DNA of 64,000 bases. It comes from Wolfiporia cocos. Its lineage: Eukaryota; Basidiomycota; Agaricomycetes; Polyporales; Phaeolaceae. The translations under genes and the position numbers were made by a program. Under the pieces are notes generated by a model. The model saw only the letters and a program-made list of their open reading frames with translations. It was not told the DNA's origin and did no database searches. Shown piece by piece: positions 34,346 through 45,826 of this stretch. Every line of letters begins with the position of its first letter. Position 1 is the first letter of the stretch. The DNA lies in contig JACCLO010000021.1 of assembly GCA_029448655.1 (NCBI GenBank), forward strand, positions 1 through 64,000, in the 5' to 3' direction.

Positions 34346-37300
34346 AACATCTTCCCAGCTTCGCATCCAAGAAGTGCTCCGTCTCACAAAGCATCCCGCA
34401 GCTTCGAAGACCGCAGAGAACCCGTAGAAGCGCAGGTGTCGGCAGAGGCAGTAAAGAACAGCAAGTCCGATATAGTATCCGCGTCATACATCGCGAAAGC
34501 GAGCTTCTCGCCAAGCAGGAACCCCACATTGCCTGCTCATACGTTGGTGAGTCCCAGAGAGCCTTGTTTATGCTGCAAGTGCAAACTGCGCTTCGTGATC
34601 GGTCAATCTTGCGAATGTTTCTTGTGCCTCAGGCTTCTCTTTCCGCGCAATCAAGCTAGCTTACCAGCCTTTTGACCTACATCCGAGAAAGATGACTTGT
34701 ACTGGTTGTACATCAATCACATTCTACTATGACGAGGACTTCGGCCCAATGCTTGATATCCTGCTAACACCCTCGCGGTCGGCGTTACAGCGTGACCATA
34801 CGATATACTGATGCTATCGGGTCATCCGTCTTCCAGTGCGAATTCTTGTACGGCATCGCCGACCTGCGATGACCTTGCCCTTGTGCTCTCCTTGTCTCGG
34901 CCTCACCAAAACGCACTAGAGCTGCCTTATTTGAGCACCCTACGCCGATTACCCTGGATCTCGTTCTCGACGCTCATTTTGATACGTTACCCACAATGGG
35001 AGCAATCATGAATAGGGACAAGCATTCGCCAGGGATTGTTGCCGTACATGACCAGGCACGCTGTCTGGAATTATGAAGAGCCGTTTGTAGAAGTTCGAAG
35101 GAAGCCTATTGCCTCGCGTGTCCTCAGGTCACACGAGAAAGGATTAATGAACGGCAATTTCCCCTTGAGCCTGTGCTGGGTACAGTGGACCCTCTCGGCA
35201 TGCCGCGCAAGATGTCTAAGGGCCGATGGTCGAGCCTGTTCTCGAGAACGGGTCCGGCTGTTAGCCTATAAGCAACCAGAACTCAACGGTGAGTGAAGCG
35301 TCACGTTGGTAAGCGCGCCGTCTGACTCCGATCATCTGGCATGAATTGCTTGTCGGATCAGGTCACTGTGCGACATCAATCCTTGTCTCCGCTCACACGG
35401 AGGCTCGAGGCCTAAAGGGAAGACATGTGAAGCAGTCCGTACGTACCACACTGATACTTTGTCGAGCATGCCATTCGCAATCGCGTTATGCGAGGAATTA
35501 GCAGCGCTCATGTTCCCTGATTTCAGGATTGGTTGGATCAGATAGATTCAGACCGCCTGTGCGATGCCGGCATCTGCATACGTGTCCTCAGAATAGACGG
35601 ATTTAAGTGAATGCCGCCAATCGGGAACTGGGGTAAATTTTCACCTGCCATTTTGGATAACGTTCGTAATGCCAGGAACGCTGTCGTATGGGCTACGCGG
35701 CCGCAACTGATTTTAGCGATCATTAGTACAAGACGTACGTTGTACTTCTTCAAAGCTGACTGGTCTGAATGCATGGATTCCCTTCCTCCTTCATGTCCAC
35801 AGTTCACTAATACCATTCAAAATTGCGCCTGGGGTTCCATGCTCTTACGTCCTTTGAACCGTCGCATGTGCAAGTGGCATGTGCAGGTGGTACACGAAAC
35901 TTATTCTGACAACCGGCGCGCTCGGATACAAATTTGTGCAGCTAAAGCGTGCCTCGCCCTTTGCAAGGTGTATGAAATGGACTCATCTCAGAAGGCAGCT
36001 ACCTCGATGTCTCTCAAAAGCTAATCCGGAGTTATGTTCCTACTGAAGTAATGCGAGTTTGGCGGACCCGCAGCGATACTGCCATTTGCAACAGGATCTG
36101 AGCAGTACTCGCCGCGCGATATCGATCGACGCACGGGCTCCCCTTCCCCACAGCAATCATTCCCAAATCTATGCCTGAACCAGTACGTCCAGTGTACACT
36201 CACATATCATACAGATTCATGTGATGCATATCTCACAATGCATAGCACGAACTTCCCTCGTTACGCGTTATCGTTGCTTCGACTCTACAGACAACCAGTT
36301 GCGCGATTGCGGAATTGCTGAAGTGACATCCTACCCTTGGCATGATCACCGCCCGATATACCACAGTTACGTTCCTGAAGGCCCGTTCACACCAGAGAGA
36401 TACAAGAATCCGATATTCACGTAGGTCCTCGCTGAAGCCAATTATCAATACTCAGACGTAAATATGGACATCAGCCCTACACGCCCGAACAGTCACTTCA
36501 GGTACGATGTGAGCTCGACTGATGTGAATCGTAATCTGATATTCTCAGGCTGATAATCCTGTGAGTTACGAGATAGACAATAAACAGTACAGCCGGCTTA
36601 TTGCGATACAGGCCTTTCTAGATACAAGATGTCGATCGACTGTTGTCGATATCTGCTTATGGGAAACTAAGGCCTTTCTTCGCAGGCAAACAGCAGCCGC
36701 GCGCTCTGAACAGCAACATCGTTGCTATGTGACAGCGCTAGCTTGAGGTCGTGGAAGAAGTCTGGAGCATGCCATGCCAGCCGGTCAATTCGCACTGTTC
36801 CGGGCTGGGGGAGTAATGCGGAATATCTACATCAAAGACCAACGCGATATAGCTTAGCTGCGGCACGACGCAGGTAATGTGCCAGCCACAGTGCATTCAT
36901 ACGGACGACTGTCTTACACTGTTACAGTGTGAAGGCAGATCTCACCGGCGAATTCAGACACGCCACCGAAAGCCGTGCGCAGGAGTCTGCCACCTCAGCA
37001 TAGTGCGATGCTAGAAACGCGTAACACTAACTTTAGTTGCCAACATGCACGCAGTGATGCTCGTGAGGTAAGCAATCGATATCGCCCCTTCTGGAACTAC
37101 TGTGTTTTACATACAACTTGAAGCTTGATGCCCGCGTCTCGCCATAGATCGAAGGTAGACTCCTTCGCCCGCGAGGAAAGCATCATCATATCACTATCAT
37201 ATCACTGACAGGGATGCCTGACGCAGGAAGGCTGGGCAGAGTCGTTGCATCACATTCAATCGTTTCAAATGCAGTTCGTGGTCAGCTGGCTCACATTGAC

Positions 37301-38557
37301 AATGACAGATTTTGTTCGTTACAATGTGAGCAGATTGACTTACTAACGCCATTCTGCGACAAGACGGAATACAGAGACGCGATCTTGCTAAAATGTGATT
37401 ATGGCTATAGGCTCAAGGGCCACTTGATATGAGTGATCTGCATGTCCTCCAGAACTCGGCGTCACTGTGGCACGCTCATAGATGACGTTGCTAGTCAGTC
37501 GTGGCACACCGATTCAGGGTACGCTGATGCAGCAACATGTCCGCAAGCTCTCTCCGGTACTCATAGTGCGCTTGAGCTCGATAGCGGTGAGCCGCAATAT
37601 ATTCACTGCGGGTTGGCATGCCGACATGCAAACACAGCGCTGCAGCATATGAAGAACGGCCAAGAGCCAGAATGGGGCTTACACGATGCAACGTTGGCTT
37701 CGCACCATCTCTTCCAGAACATATGTGGGATGGTGACATTGTACGCCTGCTCTTGGCGAGGCCTGCTAGGTTACCGCCTTCATTCGACGTGCCACAGTTG
37801 GTGCATCATAGTAACATTCTATGCTCACAGCGCTAGCTTGGGTCCCTTCGCGAAGTGCTATACACCCTTGATCGAGAAGCGTTTCATATGCACGCTTCAG
37901 CGTTGATTTCCGGCATTACTGTGGCATGCATTACTGTGGCATGCGAGGCCTTCATAGATGCTGGTGTGGCAGTGTGGTGCTGTGCTGTGGCGTGCTGCAA
38001 TACATCGCAGTTCCTGCTGCTGGCGGCAAACTCCTACATCTAATATGCCCTCCCGATGGCGGTCACAGAAAGTTCCACACCGAACGAAAAACGATATCGC
38101 CTGTCATTATTAGATCAGAGTGTGGTTGGATGTGGACTGAACAGCTGATCAACTTGGCGAATAAGCGATGTACCACAATACACGAGCTTGCTGGGCTGTC
38201 AACGTGCTAAGACGCACTACATCCTCGAGGCAATGCGAATGATGTCATCGCAACTCTCGCAGGCAAGAGCGTTACCCCGTCTGCAGGTAGGCGGTGCTCC
38301 GGGCGTCACACCATGCCACTCAAGGCAAACAACCCTCCATTTCGATTCATTCCAACTATCGCCTAGGATTATACCAGTGTCCGTATAGTAGTTTCGGTGA
38401 TGTAAGTAGAGTAGTACGGCGAGGGCGTCAACCGTCATTCGACCGAGGCAATTACATTTCGTAACGAATGCAAGCAACGTTCGTCAGTTCGTTAGTCCGT
38501 GGAGTCCATGGAGTCCATGTCCGCGATCAGAGTCTGAGTCCATGCGCGAGCGCACTT
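34346..38557. other. Long gene-free stretch of 4.2 kb
   Basis: The largest empty region in the window. Open frames are short and I cannot assemble them into a known protein. Some frames (for example 36221-36424 plus strand, ending in a PEGPFTPERYKNPIF segment) look protein-like and may be relics, but no family is recognised. No repeats or RNA genes noticed. Confidence 0.4.
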
Positions 38558-39134
38558 TTAGGAGCTGGTAGTGGTGTTTGCAAGGTTGACCGTCACATTA
38601 ACGGTCTGCGTGTAGGGGAAGGGTCCGGCCTGGCGTCAACGTGTGCGTCAGCATTTCGCCTCGGCATAACACGGAGGAAGGGGAACTTACGCCGACGAGC
38701 GCGAGCTGCGTCACGGAGAGGATCGCCTCGCCCGTGTAGCTCGAGGGGATCTGGACGGTGAAGTTCTGGTACGGATACCAGCCGCCGGCGCGGAACTCGG
38801 GGTCGTACGAGCCGACGTAGAGCACGTCGCCAAGCGCCTGGGTGACATCGATGTCCTGGCAGCCGTTCGCGTAGCCTTCGCACGACTTCAGGCAGATGGC
38901 GATGCCGACTTCGGTGGAGCCGGTGAGGGAGTCCTAGTGCACACGCGTGGTCAGTCAGGACAGTGGGGCAGCGAAAGTGTGGGGTGTACGTACAGGGCGG
39001 TTCACCTGGACAGTGATGTTGCTGCCGGAGGGAATGCTCGACTGGTCGTTGGGCGCGCCAATGGCGATGTTCTGCGCGAGGGCAGAGACGGCGAGGGCGC
39101 CGAGGACGAAGAGCGACTTGATCGAAGAGAACAT
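38558..39134 (-). CDS. Small secreted protein, 151 residues
   Basis: Three exons on the minus strand (38994-39134, 38691-38933, 38558-38629). Residues 1-20 are a classic signal peptide (MFSSIKSLFVLGALAVSALA, cleavage expected after ALA-Q). The mature part starts QNIAIGAPND and reads like an immunoglobulin-like beta domain: alternating hydrophobic strands (NITVQVNRP, NFTVQIPSSY, ILSVTQLALVG, VNVTVNLAN), several N-glycosylation sites (NIT, NFT, NVT, NTT) and two cysteines (CLKSC) plus CQD. The type is common in wood-decay basidiomycetes (a secreted protein of about 150 residues with a PDSLTGSTEV motif); to my knowledge its function is unknown. The start is 104 bp after a TATATA box. Confidence 0.88.
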
Positions 39135-39237
39135 CGTGATGATTGTGGGGAGTAGGAGTAGCGGATTAGGAGGAATAGGTGTGTAGAGGCTGTCGGTACC
39201 GCTGGGGGTGGAGAAGAGAGGGAGAAATGCTCCACAA

Positions 39238-39243
39238 TATATA
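39238..39243 (-). promoter_or_regulatory. TATA box of the small secreted protein
   Basis: TATATA 104 bp upstream of the ATG at 39134, on the minus strand. Confidence 0.5.
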
Positions 39244-39923
39244 GGCAGGAGGTAGCCGCCGGTGCGGCAGACCCGAGCCGACGACGCAACTGGCACGGAC
39301 GTCTGGCCCTGAGGGGCGCAAGCCTTTTCCGAGGGCCCGAATCAGATGAGCGGCGATGAGCGGCCACGACTCACCGCCCTGGCCGACGCGGAGCTTCCCA
39401 TACACCACCAGGCTATCCTCGAACCGTGCAGCCGTCGTCAGACCCGCAGTAATATCACGGTTGGTCATCGCCGGATGAAACACTCCGTGCCCAGTGCAAC
39501 TCCAAGTGGGCTCATTCCGAGCCGCCTGGGCGCTATGAATTTCACACCGCGGTCTTCATGCGCGATCTTCACCGCATTCGCTCGCATTTCACTGCTCGAA
39601 GCGAGACTCATGGTCTGGGTTTGCGGCCTGTGAGCGTGATGACGAGCTGGACGGGACCAAAAAGCTCCAAGGCCACGGAGAGTATGCGACATCGGTCGGG
39701 CCCGTGCACCGCTTTCTACTTCTTAGTTCAGTCGGATAGTGTACCGAGCCACGTGCCTCTAGCCGGGACGGGACTCGACTGTGGCTGCGGCTCTCAATCC
39801 TTGCACCCTCGAAGCACAGTCGTGCATCTGTTCGTCGTGCTTGACCCTGTCACTGTGCCATCAGAAAGCCCCGGGGTCGCTATTCAACGCTCTGGGAACA
39901 TCAAAATCAGATCGCTTGTCGCC
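39244..39923. other. Intergenic with a possible minus-strand coding relic
   Basis: Between the secreted protein and the zinc transporter. Two minus-strand frames at about 39350-39640 look protein-like (KIAHEDRGVKFIAP, then PAMTNRDITAGLTTAARFED and LVVYGKLRVGQ before a GTGAGT donor), but they sit in different frames with no splice to join them. I do not recognise the family; this may be a fragment of a broken gene. Confidence 0.35.
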
Positions 39924-42096
39924 ATGCCCGGCTTCATTGGCGTGCTGCTCATGTCCGCCTTCCTCGGCGCCGCTTCCTTTGGCATAGGCATTCTTCCGCT
40001 TTCGTTCTCATTCTCTAGTGAGTATGTCTGGCAGTTGCACACTAAGGGGCGCATTCTCTTACCCGATCAGAACTGGCCCTCGCACGCCTGTCCGCCCTTG
40101 GCACGGGCCTGCTCCTCGGCGCAGCGTTGGGCGTGATTATTCCTGAGTAAGTCAACCTATTACCACTACTTGCCGCGAACAGAATCGCTCTGGCTCAGCG
40201 CATCTATGCGCAAAATCCTTGTAATATGCATGAAGTGTCCCGAGCCTTTCCGTATCACGAAGACAGACCGATACTGCTCCGGAGTGGTCCCACATCCAGA
40301 ATATTCTGTTAGAGGCTTCACGAAGCTTCCTTACTCGTTTAGAGACTCCAAATTTATCACAAAACGTAAGATCTACGTCCATCGCGCGAAGCACGCAAAT
40401 AAGGGCAAGGGCATTCCTTGGTAGCGGGCATTATGTACCGAGGGCATCATCACGCAAGGTATCATTGCCGTGATCACTTCAGAAGGAGAGGTTCTGCGAC
40501 GGTGTGACAGGGACAGGTCAGTTCTGCTGCCAGTGCGCCTCCAAAGGCTCTACAATTCTGATTGCTCATAAGGGCATGGTCCCAGCGCCTATTTGGCATT
40601 CCTGATCTCCAAGACCTGAAAACATAATTATGGATAAGGAATAGCCCATCCAGATCGTCAGATTGCAACACTGTGGCTGTATATTTAGGAAAGTCCCGCT
40701 GGTCGTTGCCCCTGTTCAACTGATGTTCCTGGATCCGGCTAACCCCACGTACGCGTCGCCTGTTTCTGTCACTGATCGGATCTCCCGCTTGAGCCCTCAT
40801 CTTGATACTGTAAGCATCATATGCGGTTCATTGACACCAACAGTATCCCCTCTGTGTGCAGCAGTTTACACCAGCAGTCGGCTAGTCAGACTGCAATGGC
40901 TGGGGAGAGACTGCATTCCAGCACAAGGTGTCCGTCAGCGTAGCTGTCCTAAAATGCTCAGTACACTTCATGCATATGGGGATATATCTCAGTTCATATT
41001 CAAGCATTGAATAGCACTTGGCATCGCAGTGAGTGAGGGACGCTGATGCACTTACATTCCATCTTTCATTACAGAGGCGTCGAAACACTCGCCTCGGCGA
41101 ATGCGTCATCGGAGTTCCCAACCTCCGCTATTGCGTTTTCCCTGCTAGCCGGATTCACGTTCATGCTCGTCGTCGAACAGCTGCTGTCTCCCCACGCACA
41201 CGACGATCACCCACTGAATCTTCCTTCGTCACCCCCTCACGCGCCCAAGCCCGACGAGCCCGCATCCAGCGTCGAGTTCGACGTCGAGCTCGGCGAACTC
41301 GAGCGCGCAGAGGGCATTGAGATCGTCCATGATGTCAACCGAAACCCGCTCCGCAGTCCAGCCTTCCGCCCGCCCCTGCAGCCCGCAGAGGCGGGGAGCA
41401 AAACGCGCGCATACCCACTCACGCTCGGGCTCGTCCTGCATGCGCTCGCGGACGGCCTCGCGCTCGGCTCCTCCGCGCTCTCGGGCGCGCGCACCGACCC
41501 CACCGGCCCGTCCCTGGACTCTGCGCTGCCGTCGGGCTTGTCCTTTGTCGTCTTCCTCGCACTGGTCATTCACAAAGGTTAGTGTCGTGCCGTCCCTCCC
41601 GCGCCAGGCACGCTGACAGACTGCTGCGGTGGCGCCGCGCTACGCTCTGGTGCATTTCTGACGGTATGATGGTACAGCACCCACGGCGCTCGCGCTGACA
41701 ACATCGCTGCTGTCGACCGCGCTCCCGCGCGCGGAGTGCAAGAAGCACCTTGCGGCGTTCAGCGCGTCGACGCCACTTGGCGCGCTCGCATCATACGCGC
41801 TGCTCTCCTTCCTCGGGACGGGCGGTGAGGGCCGCTGGCCCTGTGTGGCGCTCCTAATATCGGTGCGTCGCGCTCGCTGCACAGTCCACGTTTCTTGAAC
41901 TGATAGGAGGAGTCGACGCACGTAGGGAGGCACGTTCCTGTACGTCGCGACCGTGCTCCGGCCCGTGTCGAGTCACGGGGCCGCGGCGGAGGGCGACATC
42001 TCACAGAAGGCCCGCGTACTGTTCACCGTACTTGGCATGTTCGTCCCCTTCGCGGTCGGCGCAGCCATCGGACACGACCACGAGCACGCATCATGA
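39924..42096 (+). CDS. ZIP-family zinc transporter, SLC39A9/ZIP9-like
   Basis: Five exons (39924-40017, 40071-40146, 41075-41577, 41678-41862, 41926-42096) encode 342 residues. Membrane helix 1 is in MPGFIGVLLMSAFLGA and helix 2 in LGTGLLLGAALGVIIPEGVETL, the ZIP9 signature. A long cytosolic loop between helices 3 and 4 is acidic and starts with a short His cluster (SPHAHDDH). The metal site of helix 4 is HALADGLALGSS and of helix 5 LVIHKGPTAL-like (VIHKG at an exon junction, then APTALALTTSLL). The C-terminus ends GAAIGHDHEHAS, a metal-binding His tail. ZIP9 proteins move zinc from the Golgi or outside into the cytosol. Intron 2 is 928 nt, more than ten times the usual size here, and holds a foldback insertion. 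Confidence 0.92.
40200..41000. mobile_element. Probable degenerate foldback/TIR insertion inside a ZIP9 intron
   Basis: The 928-nt intron 40147-41074 contains two inverted, related ends. ATATGCATGAAGTGT at 40226-40240 recurs as its reverse complement at about 40964-40978, and similarity continues inward for about 80 bp at roughly 60-65 percent by eye. Translated in mirror orientation the two ends give ICMKCPEPFR and ICMKCTEHFR followed by a shared TD and Cys, so they may be duplicated coding sequence and not simple TIRs. No clean target duplication found, and I do not recognise a superfamily. Confidence 0.5.
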
Positions 42097-42770
42097 ATGC
42101 TCGAAGCAGCCAGTTCCGTGGTGTTCTGCATTTAGTGAGGCTATTCTGTGTACAAAGCCGTTCGTCGAAGGGGTTGCGGTATGTGGCTGTTTGTAGACAC
42201 CTCCGTCTCTCGTTCGTCGTACTTTGCCGGCTGTTCTGCTGCGTCCTACCGGTGGCTTTCGGCGATCTGTGCGGTCTCGTCCATGTTCTTGATTTCCATT
42301 CATTCAGTGTCACCGGTGCCGCATACTCTGATTCTCACCCTCGCGGCGGCTGTTGCAGCGCGCGACAGCTTCTTTGGGGTCGGACGCATGTGGCTTGCAT
42401 CTCGCCTCGTATGTTACCGTCTTATTTTGCTTGCGGTGCCAATGCGCACGTGCACAATCGGCCGCGCGATGCGAGATGACGTTGCATTCTTCTGAATCTT
42501 CAGACTTAGAGGCAGTTCTATAAATCATGCACACGTGCAACAGAAACGCATTCATTTCCGGAAAATAATTCAGATATACAACAACATCGGGACGAGAAGC
42601 AGTTCACGATTATGCGTGCATGTGCGTGTGTCTTTCTGCGGCTTCTGCCATTCGTGCCAAGCAACAGGAAATGGAAGAAGCTGCGACAAGGACACTCGAC
42701 GCGCACCGCCTTCCTGCAATTTCGGTCAGTGTCACCGTCAGCAGCAGTATTAGATGCAACGCACCGACAT
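42097..42770. other. Intergenic between convergent genes
   Basis: 674 bp between the ZIP9 stop and the 3' end of the minus-strand helical-repeat gene. No recognisable gene; overlapping short frames on both strands. Confidence 0.4.
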
Positions 42771-43208
42771 CTAGCCCTCCTTGCACGAGGACCGTTGGTC
42801 ATCATCGTCACCAAACTTCTCCCAGAGGAACTGGGGTCCTGCTGCAATGCCCCTTCCGATACCTTCTGCTGCCTTCCCGGCGCCATACAGGATGGCGCCG
42901 GCGCCCACAATTCCTGCTGCGGCGAGCGCGAACGGCGTGGCGACGATAGCAAGAAGCCCCACGAGCTAGGGGTTCATCATATCCTCGCGTTCGTGCTCGT
43001 CCGCCCGTGCCCATCTCGTCGCCTCCCCGCGCAGGTTTTCTGCAGTCTGCGCATCCGGAGCGACCTCCGCTGCCGCACGCATTAGCATTGGAATCATTTG
43101 ATCCAGCCTATCTCTCGTCGACCGGTCGTTTTCGTTCACTGCGCGCTTGTATTCTTTTAGTGTCCGTTGAAGTTGACGCGACAAATCATTCCAGGCTTCT
43201 TGCGACAT
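42771..43208 (-). pseudogene. Helical-repeat protein with C-terminal glycine-zipper hairpin, interrupted by one in-frame TAG
   Basis: Single exon, 145 codons with one stop at codon 81 (42966-42968). Residues 1-80 (MSQEAWNDLSRQL...) form one copy of an about 75-residue helical unit with Trp at 6 and 66. Codons 82-145 continue in the same frame into LVGLLAIVATPFALAAAGIV and GAGAILYGAGKAAEGIGRG, a hydrophobic hairpin with GxxxG/glycine-zipper spacing, then an acidic end (GDDDDQRSSCKEG). The paralog at 56.8-57.5 kb is uninterrupted across the same junction (NPLLLGLG there, NP-TAG-LVGLL here), so the stop replaces a Leu codon. It may be a young nonsense mutation, a sequencing error or a readthrough stop. 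Family not recognised; the architecture suggests membrane insertion. Confidence 0.72.
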
Positions 43209-43680
43209 CTCTTGGTGTATGTGGTTAGTCAACGGGTAAGGCCAGGATGTGGAATATAGCGAACTGATGCTAGTTTTCAACTTGAGGGTTGATACACAAT
43301 AGTGCTCTACGATGAAGGTTCGGCCTTCTGCCAAAAAAAAGATATCCTGCGCTCCCACGTCTGCGGATGACTCGAGGCCGGTCCATCAGGAAATAAGGAA
43401 ATGGTCTGAAAGCTCTGAGTCGGCGCTTTCAGAGCTATTCGCTTCAGCATCGCAGACGGTCCAGAGCCTCTCAGAGGCTGTATTAACTTGCATTGCAGGT
43501 GTATGCACATGTTCAAGGAATGACGAAATCGTACGAACGTTCTGATCCATTCTCATGATGCTGACAGAAAGTTCAGAATGTCCGCGAGCTGCAATTTCAT
43601 GCATAGCGAATTGCGAACAGTTGCGTAATGGACATACAATATGACACCTAATAGTAATAAAATGGGTCGATGTATATTAA
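43209..43680. other. Upstream region of the helical-repeat gene
   Basis: About 470 bp with the promoter side of the 42.8-kb gene. An open frame extends upstream of its ATG (to 43358) but I prefer the MSQEAW start because similarity to the paralog begins there. Nothing else recognised; the last 7 bp (ATATTAA) are the target duplication of the element that follows. Confidence 0.4.
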
Positions 43681-44477
43681 TGGGGAGCGGCAATGCCTGC
43701 AGGTCTCAAGACCTGCGTGACGCTTACATAACTTTCCCACCCGCTAAATGAGCCTCCTCTAATGACGCACTGGTCGAATCTATGTATACTTACTGGGAGC
43801 GTATCATGGAGTGGTAACAAGCCTTTCAGATGTACTACTGATACTAGTATATAGCGTTAAACCATCTCCAATCCCAGCGATTGTCACCGGTATCTAAGTC
43901 ACTGGTCCTCAACACGTTTGTGGCTGGTTAGACGCGCTTATGGTTGCAGTTAGACGCTCTTGCTCTTTTATAATAAACGATTGTATACCGTAGCAGCAGG
44001 CTCAGTACAGGGGCAGTCGGGAAAGACACGGTGAGAACGTATATCAAATACGAGATGGAGCAGGGCGCGCCAGTCAAACGCGCTGCTAAACGGCAGTGAC
44101 AGCGGGCGCCATCGCAACACGTTTTCCACCTCCCAATCACATTTTCGTGTATACCATCGCAGACATAAATTGTACTTCACATGCGTGGGTATGCAATGGC
44201 CAGAAAAATATTCCAGAAAATTGTCTTGTTCGATGAGTAAACTCAAAAGTAGTGAGTAATTCGGCAATATCTCAATGGTAAATGAGTTTTAGAGAAATCT
44301 GTCTGAAGTTGCACAGATATGCATGTGTCCTACAACCTTACTCTATAATGTCCGATGATAGCTGTTGGCGTAAAGCCGGAAAACGTGTTGGCGTGAGGGG
44401 TGTCTCATGGGTCACTAAATGCACGTAGCGCCGGATCACGTGGACAACCACCAGCTCGCAGGCGTTGCCGCTCCCCA
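43681..44477. mobile_element. 797-bp TIR element (MITE-like) with 7-bp target duplication
   Basis: The ends are inverted repeats: TGGGGAGCGGCAATGCCTGC at 43681-43700 and the complement of TGGGGAGCGGCAACGCCTGC at 44458-44477, 19 of 20 matching. ATATTAA flanks both sides (43674-43680 and 44478-44484). The interior has no transposase-like frame, so it is probably non-autonomous. A 7-bp duplication next to such TIRs does not fit a single superfamily cleanly; an 8-bp hAT site with one changed base is possible. Confidence 0.8.
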
Positions 44478-45826
44478 ATATTAACTTGGAACACTACAAA
44501 GATGCTCTCGGCATACTGCTAAGGGGAGCTCTGGACAACTGAAAGGCGCTGAGGCGCTGGAGAGACTTCAAACGTCCGAAGTTAGACGATGATTCTGTTG
44601 TGCTGGATTTGTAACGATCTCTTCGATGACTCATACCACGCTCGAGCAAAGCGGTTTTTAAACTTTCCAGCGCTAGCTATGGAGTGGATTAGTAAGGATA
44701 TGGATCGCAAACGCGGTGTATTTTCGTAAATTAAAACCAATGTCCCCGCTACCAACGTAGCACGTGCTCGCAGTGCGATGGCTCACCAAATTTAGCCTGA
44801 AGGACGCTCTGTTGAGTAAATTTACCTGGTAACCTCGAAGCAATCCACCGCTCAGGTACCCAGGCCTCCCACTGGCACGCTTCGCCGTGGCTCCGCGATG
44901 AATTTACATAATGGCAGGAGCTCTGATCGCAGCTCTGCTTTACGCATCTGCTCTTCCCGCAATGATGGGGATCTGACATCGCGGCATGAAAAATTTTCTG
45001 GAGCAGGCAGTGATTATGCCAGCACAGATAACATTTCGCTTGCTTTGATCTATATTGCCGAACATCGCTGAAGACCATGGATTCGTTACTCTGTGCAGCT
45101 CGAGGCTGCGAGGCTAATTTGACCTCAGAGTTTCCATAAAATGGATACTCTAGTTGGCTGTTGGTTGACGCGCCGGGCGTCTCATAGCCTCTCCTTACCG
45201 CTTTTAAAATTTATGGCACTGCCCTATTCTCTCACAGCGTAGCATACATACACAAGATATTGCAAAATAAGCTCATGTGCCAAACTGTAGAGGTGGATCA
45301 AGTGGTCTCTATTTTCGGTAGAGTTAGCGTGTGGTTGACTGTTTCTGCCCGAGACATCTGGTGCAGCTGCAGGATGTTCTCTATTACTGACGTTAAATAC
45401 TGAGCAGTGCACTGTCAAACACATCTCCCAAACAGCTGCCATGAAACATTTAGCGATAGCAACCACCTTGACCTCTGCATATGATACAACTATGCTCTCA
45501 CTGCACCCTTAGATTGCTAAGTTATAACCCTCATTGTGCAAGTGTTCACTGATATCAAGTTGCATGTGCCCAGACTCTAGACTTCTGATTCTTGTCTGTA
45601 GAAGCTATCCATCGCCTGCTCGGCAATCTCATTGGCACCACTTTTGAAGCAGATAGTCATGTCAACATATCTACATCCAATACTGCTATCGAGCAGCTGT
45701 AGGTGCGCAAGCTGACATTTTGCTGATGATGTGGAGCACTTGTGGAGCACTGAAGACTCGTCGTAGTAATTTATTGGTACGATTATCTTCTGACACTCAG
45801 CAACGAGATTCGATACGTTTGGCATG

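Noticed and set aside
5362..42968. Reassignment of TAG to a sense codon, to explain in-frame TAG in two genes
   Set aside because: TAG is the natural terminal codon of the glycerol dehydrogenase, of both later DUF6533-like copies and of the 42.8-kb gene itself, so it is a normal stop.
44749..45078. 109-codon minus-strand frame in unit 1, with related frames in unit 3
   Set aside because: Not conserved as an open frame between units despite nucleotide similarity, so it is unlikely to be coding.
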